Source: Balneolales bacterium
GTDB lineage: Bacteria > Bacteroidota > Rhodothermia > Balneolales > Natronogracilivirgulaceae
DNA: 38,038 nucleotides
Assembly: GCA_007135115.1 (NCBI GenBank)
Contig: SLJN01000395.1
Location: 1-38,038 of the forward strand
Reading direction: 5' to 3'
In this document: piece after piece, positions 30,130 to 38,038 of the stretch
Layout: each line of letters opens with the position of its first letter
How positions within the stretch are numbered: the stretch's first letter is position 1
Made by a program: the position numbers and the translations under genes
Notes under the pieces: model-generated
The model's database searches: none
What the model was told of the DNA's origin: nothing
The model's input: only the letters and a program-made list of their open reading frames with translations

Positions 30130-31839
30130 TTACATTTCGTCCAAATCCTCAGGAATCTCTTCTTCCGCCGGTTCCTCTTCAGGTTCAGGGTCTTCGATAT
30201 CGTCGGGTGGAGTGTCAAATTCTATATAGACCTGACCGGTAAACCCGCTTTCTACCGGTACATCCATCTGAACAAAGAACGGTTCGGGAGCTTCAAACGG
30301 ATCTACGGTGCCCGGATTCCAGCGGCCATCGCGGTTTTTATCCTCGAAGACTATCACACGATAATTTCCGGGGGGAAGCTCTTCAAGGAGTTTGGTATCG
30401 TGAAAACCACCACGTTTGATCCTTCTGTCTTCTTCATTGTAAAGCTCATAATAATGAACGGCATCCTCGGAAGAAGGTTCTTCTACGACGAGTTCGATTT
30501 CGCCGAAATCATCTTCAAACCAGATGGTCTGGGATACATCCCGGTGGGACATGGTTCCCGGATTCCAAATACGGAAGGTGTAGTCCTGACCATCATCCCA
30601 GATGCTATCCGGATAAATGTAAAATTGATTATCCCGGATTTCGGTGTGTTCCCAATCTTTGATTGTTGTGTCTGTGACAATTACCTGTAGAGAGTCCCGA
30701 ATGACATCGTCATCAATAAGATCGGCGTAGCGGAATCGCAGGGGTTCGGATTCGCGGATGCCAAACTCGGTGTCGTGGCGGATTAAGCGCTGAAGCGTGG
30801 TATCAGCTTCGTCGGAACCGCTGAACGGGTCGGTAGCATAAACGGCTTCATTGCCCTCTTCATCAAAAATATGGCGCATGTCGAGAAGATATTCGAGATC
30901 GGAATCGAGCGGTTCTTCGCTTCGGGCAAAAAGTACGTTCCGGTTACCCGGTTCTATATAGAGCGGCAAAGCATCATGCAAAGGTTCACCTTCAACATCG
31001 GTTACTTTGACTTCGCTGGTATCGCTGATTTCAATATTTTCATCAAACCGCATGCGCAATCTTTGCGGATTGTACATGCCCACACCAATCAGTTCCGGCG
31101 GAATGGAATCGACCTGCATGATGTGGAGGGTACCGAGATTTTTTTCTTCATCGGCATCAAGGTCCACAAATTCTTCGGAAAACGGCTGCGCAGCTTCCTG
31201 TGGCGGATCCCACCTGCGATTGCGATTGCGGTCATCAACCCAGAAAGCTTTGTACCTTCCCTCTCTTAGATACTCAAAGTTAATTTTTCCATCTTCATCA
31301 GCATCTGCAATGTAATCTGCCGTGCGGTCCAGGTCGTAGGGGACGCGATACAGTAGCACCCGGGCATGTTCTTTTCCAATACCCTCTCTGCCGTCAATCA
31401 CGTAGCCGGTAAGTTTGCCTTCATCGATTTCCGGACCGGTACTAACTGCAAGGTTAAAAGAGTTTTGCAGTGGGTTGTTATTCATGTCGGTGAGATCGGT
31501 GTTCAGGTTGAATATAATCGTGGTGGTATCCGGAAGGTCGGTAAGCAGCTCAACCGTTGCCGTTCGCCGGCTCCAGCTGATCTCGTAGTCTATATCCAAC
31601 TCAGGCTGGATCGAAAAAGCCTGCTCGAAAGAACTGCGATCCACCCAATTCTCAAATTCAAACACGATGGTGTTGTCATCAAAATTTACGGTACCGTCTT
31701 CCGGCTGGGTTTTGGCGATTACGGGTCCGGTACGATCCGGCTCTCCACCTGAAGGTTGTGTTGGTGTTGCACAATGGACGAATATGAAGGCAACGGCGGT
31801 TACCCAAAAAAGATGAAAGAAGAATTTACAGGGTTTCAA
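30130..31839 (-). CDS. Ig-like (Big_5/SbsA-like) domain lipoprotein
   Basis: Lipobox 'FVHCATPTQPSGGEPDRTGPVIAKTQPEDGTVNF'; 'DKNRDGRWNPG' type motifs; acidic Pro/Glu-rich C-terminus. Confidence 0.8.
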   Translation of the reverse strand: MKPCKFFFHLFWVTAVAFIFVHCATPTQPSGGEPDRTGPVIAKTQPEDGTVNFDDNTIVFEFENWVDRSSFEQAFSIQPELDIDYEISWSRRTATVELLTDLPDTTTIIFNLNTDLTDMNNNPLQNSFNLAVSTGPEIDEGKLTGYVIDGREGIGKEHARVLLYRVPYDLDRTADYIADADEDGKINFEYLREGRYKAFWVDDRNRNRRWDPPQEAAQPFSEEFVDLDADEEKNLGTLHIMQVDSIPPELIGVGMYNPQRLRMRFDENIEISDTSEVKVTDVEGEPLHDALPLYIEPGNRNVLFARSEEPLDSDLEYLLDMRHIFDEEGNEAVYATDPFSGSDEADTTLQRLIRHDTEFGIRESEPLRFRYADLIDDDVIRDSLQVIVTDTTIKDWEHTEIRDNQFYIYPDSIWDDGQDYTFRIWNPGTMSHRDVSQTIWFEDDFGEIELVVEEPSSEDAVHYYELYNEEDRRIKRGGFHDTKLLEELPPGNYRVIVFEDKNRDGRWNPGTVDPFEAPEPFFVQMDVPVESGFTGQVYIEFDTPPDDIEDPEPEEEPAEEEIPEDLDEM

Positions 31840-31849
31840 CAGTCCGGAT

Positions 31850-32461
31850 TCAATTACTTCGGGTGTTATACAGCAAGATTACCGTTACGGCAGTGGCACC
31901 GATTAATACAGCGGGCTCGGCGGCGGCTGATATCCACCTCCACCGAGAGGAATCGTTGATATCAGTAAAACGAGTGGCAGCCCAATCTGTTACAAGGTCA
32001 TCTTTATTTCGATAGGAAACGGTATCCGATTGGGCGACGGAATTTCGCAGATTATCCAGAATTACATCATCCCGGTCAACATAATGGATGGAATATTCCA
32101 GCGCGAGCGTACGGGTAGCACTGCGTCTGCTAAACCGGTCGAGGGTAAATACCGGTTCTATTTCCACTTCCAGGACAACCTCGGCGTTATCTCTTGATGA
32201 ATGTAATTTTACTCCGTCATCAAGCAAGCGATCCACAACCCTGCGATGCTGCTCATCGGGCAGATTGCTCCTAAGATACACCCCGGAATACCGACTGGTA
32301 TCAGGCCATGTTTGGGCAAGCTCTTCAGAAAGCGAGTTCAGCAGGAACTCAGCATTATCCGGCGAATCTGCATTTTCTGAAGCAGCTTCTGCGGACATCG
32401 CGAAAACGGAAAACACCCCTGCAAGTGCAATCACCAAATATGTTAGAATGTTTTTGGACAT
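31850..32461 (-). CDS. Hypothetical secreted protein
   Basis: Signal peptide 'ILTYLVIALAGVFSVFAMSAEAA'; 11 bp upstream of the Ig-like lipoprotein gene, likely same operon. Confidence 0.6.
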   Translation of the reverse strand: MSKNILTYLVIALAGVFSVFAMSAEAASENADSPDNAEFLLNSLSEELAQTWPDTSRYSGVYLRSNLPDEQHRRVVDRLLDDGVKLHSSRDNAEVVLEVEIEPVFTLDRFSRRSATRTLALEYSIHYVDRDDVILDNLRNSVAQSDTVSYRNKDDLVTDWAATRFTDINDSSRWRWISAAAEPAVLIGATAVTVILLYNTRSN

Positions 32462-32537
32462 ATCGGTAAAATAGAAATGGTTTCAGAGTAAATGAAATTA
32501 TGGATAAACTGGTTGACCATCATTAAGAACCGGTTGT

Positions 32538-32577
32538 TGAATCGTAGGGACGCAATGCATTGCGTCCCTACGATTCA
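32538..32577. repeat. 40-bp perfect palindrome (REP/MITE-like)
   Basis: TGAATCGTAGGGACGCAATG|CATTGCGTCCCTACGATTCA, both halves exact reverse complements with no spacer. Confidence 0.95.
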
Positions 32578-32747
32578 TTGGTAGCCAATTACCCAAATTT
32601 TCTTAATCTAATGATTTACCTTTAATACCTGTTGCTTCCAAATGGCATGATGAGTTTTCTTACAGACCCTATTTAGAATTTGTAATTTGATCCGGTTCAA
32701 GTTGTGTGAGAAACTCATAGAAAACTGTTACTGAGTTACCGAATTCA

Positions 32748-34148
32748 ATGAAATATATTCCCCATTTACCGCTTTATACTGACCTTTACCAAATTACTAT
32801 GGCCAGCGGTTACTGGCAAACCGGTAAAGCTGACGACCACGCGGTTTTCAACTATTTTTTCCGCGACTTCCCTTTTGGTAGCGGTTACGTCGTCTTTGCC
32901 GGGTTACATGATTTTTTATATGTACTCAATCATTATCGATTTGATGAGGCCTCGCTGGATTACCTTCAAGGGCGTGGCTTTCCAAAGGAATTTATTACTT
33001 ACCTGCAGCAACTTAAGCTTTCCGTTGAAGTAGAATCGGTTCCTGAAGGGAGTGTGGTATTTCCCGGAACCCCTTTGGTTTCGGTTTCCGGACCTTTACT
33101 GCAATGCCAGTTATTGGAGACAGTACTGCTTAATCAGATTAATTTTCAATCGCTGATTGCAACAAAGGCGGCGCGTATAAAGCAGTCCGCCGGTAATAAA
33201 GCCGTAATGGATTTCGGGTTGCGAAGAGCTCAGGGTTTAGGCGGGCTGCAAGCAAGCCGGGCAGCTTTTATTGGTGGAATTGATTCCACATCCAATGTGT
33301 GGGCGTCAAAGGAGTATGATATCCCGGCAAGCGGTACGGTAGCCCACTCCTGGGTGCAAAGTTTTGATTCCGAACTGGAAGCTTTTCGGGTTTATGCCCG
33401 GCACAATCCGGACACGACCACTTTGCTCATTGATACTTATGATACACTAAACTCCGGCCTGCCCAATGCGATAACCGTCGCAAAAGAGCTGGAAGAAAAG
33501 GGGCATCGGTTGGTCGCCGTACGGCTGGACAGCGGAGACCCGGTGAAATTATCAAAGAAGGTCCGCCAGGTTCTGGATGAAGCGGGTCTGGATTATGTCA
33601 AAATCGCACTATCCGACCAGCTTGATGAATACAGCATTGAAGAGCTGCTGCAAAATGGAGCACCCATTGATTTGTTCGGCGTCGGTACTCGCCTGGTAAC
33701 CGGAAATGAAACTCCGGCGCTGGATGGTGTTTTCAAAATCAGCGAAATTGCGGGTCACCCGACGGCAAAGCGTACCGATAATCCCAGAAAACAAAGCCTT
33801 CCGGGCCATAAAAGTATCATCCGGTTATTTGATGATCAGGGGTTCATGAAAGGTGACATCATCTGCCTGCAGGATGAAGTTGAACAGCTCAATTCCAACC
33901 GCATCTCCCCCGCTGACTTGCATTCTGATCTCCCGGACTTCGACACTTTTAGCATTCTTCCGGAACAAGTTCGCTATTCGGGTGATTTAAACGATATCAC
34001 CAATCCTCACGCATCCCGCAAATTTGCCTTACAACAGCTTAAGCAATTGCCCGAGGGATTAAAACGATTGAAAAATCCGGATCGTTACCCAATATGGACA
34101 AGTGAGGGTGTTAATCAACTGAAATCAAAAGTGCGCCAATTATCATGA
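32748..34148 (+). CDS. pncB: Nicotinate phosphoribosyltransferase
   Basis: 'LPLYTDLYQITMASGYWQTGKADDHAVFNYFFRDFPFGSGYVVFAGL', 'AHSWVQSFDSELEAFRVYARHNPDTTTLLIDTYDT', 'DLFGVGTRLVTGNETPALDGVFKI'. Confidence 0.97.
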   Translation: MKYIPHLPLYTDLYQITMASGYWQTGKADDHAVFNYFFRDFPFGSGYVVFAGLHDFLYVLNHYRFDEASLDYLQGRGFPKEFITYLQQLKLSVEVESVPEGSVVFPGTPLVSVSGPLLQCQLLETVLLNQINFQSLIATKAARIKQSAGNKAVMDFGLRRAQGLGGLQASRAAFIGGIDSTSNVWASKEYDIPASGTVAHSWVQSFDSELEAFRVYARHNPDTTTLLIDTYDTLNSGLPNAITVAKELEEKGHRLVAVRLDSGDPVKLSKKVRQVLDEAGLDYVKIALSDQLDEYSIEELLQNGAPIDLFGVGTRLVTGNETPALDGVFKISEIAGHPTAKRTDNPRKQSLPGHKSIIRLFDDQGFMKGDIICLQDEVEQLNSNRISPADLHSDLPDFDTFSILPEQVRYSGDLNDITNPHASRKFALQQLKQLPEGLKRLKNPDRYPIWTSEGVNQLKSKVRQLS

Positions 34149-34753
34149 GCACCTTAATCGTTGTTGACCTGCAAAATGACTTCTGCCCCGGCGGTGCACT
34201 TGAAGTCCCTGAAGGCGATACCATTGTACCGATCGTAAACAGCCTGATTGATCGCTTTCAAAACGTCATTATTACCCAAGACTGGCATCCGGAAGGTCAT
34301 AAATCATTTGCATCTTCCCACTCGGATAAATCCCCTTATGATACCAAGGAAATGCCCTACGGTACTCAGGTGTTATGGCCCGACCATTGCGTTCAAGGTA
34401 GCAGCGGCGCAGAGTTTCACCCCGATCTCAATACGTTGAAAGCTCAGCTTATCATCCGAAAGGGATTTCGAACGGAGATTGACTCCTATTCGGCTTTTTT
34501 TGAAAATGACCATACCACTTCCACAGGACTACATGGCTTTCTGAAAGATCTTGGTATGCACGATCTGTTTTTTTGCGGATTAGCATTAGACTTCTGCGTG
34601 AAATGGTCCGTTCTCGACGCTCTCAAACTCGGATATAATGCCAATCTCATAACCGACGCCACCCGAGGCATTGATCTGGACGGTTCTGTCGACGCTTCTT
34701 TTGCAGAAATGGAAGAAATGGGAGCTCATTTTATTACTTCTGAAGAAATATAG
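34145..34753 (+). CDS. pncA: Nicotinamidase
   Basis: 'LIVVDLQNDFCPGGALEVPEGDTIVPIVNSLI', 'ITQDWHPEGHKSFASSH', 'FFCGLALDFCVKWSVLDA'. Confidence 0.97.
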   Translation: MSTLIVVDLQNDFCPGGALEVPEGDTIVPIVNSLIDRFQNVIITQDWHPEGHKSFASSHSDKSPYDTKEMPYGTQVLWPDHCVQGSSGAEFHPDLNTLKAQLIIRKGFRTEIDSYSAFFENDHTTSTGLHGFLKDLGMHDLFFCGLALDFCVKWSVLDALKLGYNANLITDATRGIDLDGSVDASFAEMEEMGAHFITSEEI

Positions 34754-35189
34754 CCCTCTGAAATATATTAGTGGGATTTTTAGAAATTTCAGTATATTTT
34801 CATGCAATTCTGGTACTATATTCTATCCTATAAAACCATCATTTTTAAAGTTGCATTACCGGAATTTTTAGATCAGAGTTTTTTCTTTACCAGCCATTGG
34901 ATTACAGGAAGGCTTTGCAAAACACAGCTTAACCATCACAACAACATTATTCGGCTGATTTTCATCCGCCGCTCCATTAATTGAGTGCTTCTTGCTGATA
35001 ACCCAGTCAGTATCGGATAGCTGATAAAATCCTATCGACTTTTCTGTATAGCGGATTCCTCCTTACTGCTTATAGCCATTACAATTTTAAGGAAGGATAC
35101 CATCTTGTTGAGATAAGATTGCGCTAACCATGAAGAATCGAGTGCGAACCAGGTTATGACTTAATAGTACTTTATAAAGGATTCTTCTC

Positions 35190-36323
35190 ATGGCCTCCTC
35201 CATCAATGTTGATATGGCAATTCTCGGAGGTGGAATTGCAGGAACCTGCCTTGGATGGTACTTAAACAGAAAGGGTGCTAAAGTTGCTCTGATTGATAAT
35301 CAATGGGAAGAAAACTCTTCCAGACTTCCGGCAGCCATTGTTAATCCTGTATCAATTCAACAGCCCAATGCCGCTTGGCAAGCTGAGGCCTCTTACAATG
35401 AGTTACTGAGTCTGATCAACTCCATTCAGACAGATCACCCATCCATTCAGACAGATCACCCATTTTTTCACCAAACCGGTATCATTCGTCCGGCACTTGA
35501 TGATACATTATTTGCGAATTTCTGCGAAACTCTTAAATCCTCAGAATGGCCGGATGGATGGTTTTCCTGGCTTGATCAACAAGAATTGATTGAAAGCCTT
35601 CCGCAATCCCGTAACAAGTATGGCGGTATCAATCTTCGCAAAGGAGGCTGGATTAACCTGCCGGAATTCATGGAAAGCATTTACATTAAAATCCGGGAGC
35701 TGGACATACCCATTGTACAGGCCGAAAACTACCGTATTGAAAAAAGCCGGAATTCAGTGCAAATCTTCACAAACGAAGACCACAGTATTTGCTGTAACTA
35801 TTTGATTTTTGCTACCGGGGCTCACCTTAAACGATCCCCGTTGTGGTCTATCCTGCCGATGCATAAGGTGAAAGGGCAAAGCGCTCTGTTTAAAACTGCC
35901 CGACCCGTTAATTTTAAACAGCCCGTAATGGCATTGGGCCACATCATCCCACAAGATTCTCATCTTCTATATGCCGGCGGTACTTATGAACATGCCTATC
36001 AAGATGTACGACCTGATGAGCATGGGACCAAAAAGCTACACACTTTGATAAAAACCCTGTTGCCCGGTATCTCTGATCACATTGCACTTAAAGATCAATG
36101 GGCTGAGATTTCTCTGATAACTCCGAATAACCTGCCATTTTTAGGATCTCACCCTCGCCAGCAGGAGTATTACGTAATCGCCGGGTTTGGAGCCAAAGGG
36201 GCTATTACGACTCCTTACGCAGCTAACATTCTGGCGAATCACCTTATTCATGGCGAACCGATTTCCGATGAACTCAACACCGAACGCTACTGGCAAAAAC
36301 TCCGCAAACTGGGAAAAATTTAG
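35190..36323 (+). CDS. FAD-dependent oxidoreductase (DAO family)
   Basis: Dinucleotide motif 'DMAILGGGIAGTCLGWYLNRKGAKVALID', C-terminal 'YYVIAGFGAKGAITTPYAANILANHLIHG'. Confidence 0.85.
   Translation: MASSINVDMAILGGGIAGTCLGWYLNRKGAKVALIDNQWEENSSRLPAAIVNPVSIQQPNAAWQAEASYNELLSLINSIQTDHPSIQTDHPFFHQTGIIRPALDDTLFANFCETLKSSEWPDGWFSWLDQQELIESLPQSRNKYGGINLRKGGWINLPEFMESIYIKIRELDIPIVQAENYRIEKSRNSVQIFTNEDHSICCNYLIFATGAHLKRSPLWSILPMHKVKGQSALFKTARPVNFKQPVMALGHIIPQDSHLLYAGGTYEHAYQDVRPDEHGTKKLHTLIKTLLPGISDHIALKDQWAEISLITPNNLPFLGSHPRQQEYYVIAGFGAKGAITTPYAANILANHLIHGEPISDELNTERYWQKLRKLGKI
35421..35462 (+). repeat. Perfect in-frame 21-bp tandem duplication inside the oxidoreductase gene
   Basis: tccattcagacagatcaccca x2, encoding SIQTDHP-SIQTDHP. 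Confidence 0.97.
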
Positions 36324-36351
36324 AGACTAACCGGTAATCGCAATGGCTGAC

Positions 36352-37881
36352 TTAAAACCTAAAGTTCAGCCCCCCAAATCCGGCAGCCAGATGCGTCCCA
36401 CCGCTGCCTGAATTTTCGACGGCCATCACCGAGACTTCAAAGTTAAAAACCGATGTCTTGAGCCCTATTCCTGCGGAATAACTCGTGCTGGTTTTGCCTC
36501 CGAAACGTACGCCGGTTCGAACCGGAATCAAGTCTACAATATCGTAGTGGGCACCTGCTGAAAAGTGCGCATTGGAAGTATTCATACCGCGCTCAACCAG
36601 ACCAAATCCGAGATCCGTGGCAACGCCGAGGCGTCCCATTCGATAATAGGAGCCGAAATTGAATTGTGTCGGCAGGCCAACAACGTGATCGCCGTCATCA
36701 TCTAAGTTATAAGCCAAATACTGATTGGTGAGGATGCTGTCTTCAAGTACTGTGGTGAAATAATCTTCGAAATCATCATAATTTTCGTCGATGTATTCCA
36801 AATCTCCTTCGATACCTTCCCAAACCACGGTATCAGAGCCTTTATAGGTACCGGAGTTTTCTGAAAAGGAAATCTGACCAATATCCGTGACCGATGCAGA
36901 AATGTTGAGGTGATGATCACCGGAGCCGAAAAAGGATCCATCCGAAATCGGCTCAACGTCCATGTGCCAGGTCGCACCGAGTTGCGTATGCCAGCCGCTT
37001 CCGCGTGTGATACCGTCGTCAAGCGGGTCGCCATAGTGGGCTCCGAAATCACTGGTGAAGCCGTTGTCGCTCAGTTCCTGAGAGTAATCCGCCAGAGCCT
37101 GGGTTTCAGGACCGGTGGTTTGTATCACATAATCAAATTCGTGAATGATTCTCTCGTCGCCTTCAATGGTAAGGTTACTGTTCAGGTCAAACTCCGCATA
37201 ATGATGGCCCATCACATAGCCGACAGCAACACCGCCATAGAGTTGATGGGATTGCACCCATCCGGAATTTTCAATTTCCAGCCATTTCCGGTTGAAGCCG
37301 GCCGTGATATCACTGTACGTGACATTTTGCGTAGAGGTGTTCACGGGCTTACCGTTGCCGAAGTAGTTTGAATCAAAGCCTGTCAGCATTAACTCCATCA
37401 TCCCGCGGTTAAAACCTGCCTTGCTATGGCTGCTTACGCGGCTGCCCAGGGTGAAATACATATCATCATACCGGTAGGCCAGCCCGATCGGCATGGATTG
37501 GATCGAAGCTGCTCCGTTTTTCATCGAAAGATCATCCGGACCAAAAAAATCGGTGAGCGCGTGATCAATTTCCGCCTCCCCCAAAAACTGACCCGTAGTA
37601 AAATGGCGGTTGTAGGCGTCAACATTTACCAATGCGCCGCCGGTGCTGAATCCAAATCCTGCCAGGGAAAACCCGTATCGACGCTGATCCATATCTACCG
37701 CCGTCATCGACGGGTTGATGTACATGGATGAAATGCCGCCTGGCTTAGCCGCCCCGGCACCGGCCATGCCCAGATTTACACCTGACATCATACGCGCCTG
37801 CCCGAAACCCTCTTGACTGAATGCTGAAGAAAGTAACAGTATAAAAAGCACTCCACTAAGGAGTTGTTTGCCTCTGTTCAT
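36352..37881 (-). CDS. Putative outer membrane beta-barrel protein (DUF5723-like)
   Basis: Signal peptide, 'ARMMSGVNLGMAGAGAAKPGGISSMYINPSMTA' N-terminus, alternating aromatic strands, C-terminal 'AAGFGGLNFRF' ending in Phe. Confidence 0.6.
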   Translation of the reverse strand: MNRGKQLLSGVLFILLLSSAFSQEGFGQARMMSGVNLGMAGAGAAKPGGISSMYINPSMTAVDMDQRRYGFSLAGFGFSTGGALVNVDAYNRHFTTGQFLGEAEIDHALTDFFGPDDLSMKNGAASIQSMPIGLAYRYDDMYFTLGSRVSSHSKAGFNRGMMELMLTGFDSNYFGNGKPVNTSTQNVTYSDITAGFNRKWLEIENSGWVQSHQLYGGVAVGYVMGHHYAEFDLNSNLTIEGDERIIHEFDYVIQTTGPETQALADYSQELSDNGFTSDFGAHYGDPLDDGITRGSGWHTQLGATWHMDVEPISDGSFFGSGDHHLNISASVTDIGQISFSENSGTYKGSDTVVWEGIEGDLEYIDENYDDFEDYFTTVLEDSILTNQYLAYNLDDDGDHVVGLPTQFNFGSYYRMGRLGVATDLGFGLVERGMNTSNAHFSAGAHYDIVDLIPVRTGVRFGGKTSTSYSAGIGLKTSVFNFEVSVMAVENSGSGGTHLAAGFGGLNFRF

Positions 37882-38038
37882 ATCGTAACCCTTTGTAACT
37901 GTAGAATCCTGCTCCTCCTAATATACTCTGCTAAAGGTAGAATATAATTAACATATCCTTACCATGCAGTCCCTGATGACAAAATGCTCATTTTTCTGAT
38001 GGGTGATGCACTTATCAATGTATCACAGTAAATCTTCC

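Overview
This 38 kb window comes from a bacterial chromosome, probably a halophilic Balneolota/Rhodothermota-type member of the FCB group; that placement is inferred from SusC/SusD content and very acidic proteins. The left arm is compact: a truncated beta-lactamase-fold protein, a cytidylate-kinase-like protein, an RsmI-like methyltransferase, an ankyrin lipoprotein and msrB. The centre, about 17 kb on the minus strand, holds three SusC/SusD outer-membrane uptake operons. Two of these are paralogous SusC-SusD-lipoprotein triads. The right arm holds groES-groEL with a canonical CIRCE operator, a fused B12-dependent mutase (IcmF), an Ig-like lipoprotein, a pncB-pncA NAD-salvage pair, an FAD oxidoreductase and an outer-membrane barrel. 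The observation I would follow first is the triads' third gene, whose C-terminal domain looks like a metal-site-less Cu/Zn-SOD fold and is far better conserved between the two copies than the rest of the protein. Other leads are a 40-bp perfect palindrome upstream of pncB, a repeat-like block in a 1.3 kb AT-rich intergenic region, a catalytically degenerate beta-lactamase-like protein, and a perfect in-frame 21-bp tandem duplication. I found no CRISPR array, rRNA, tRNA or intact transposase.
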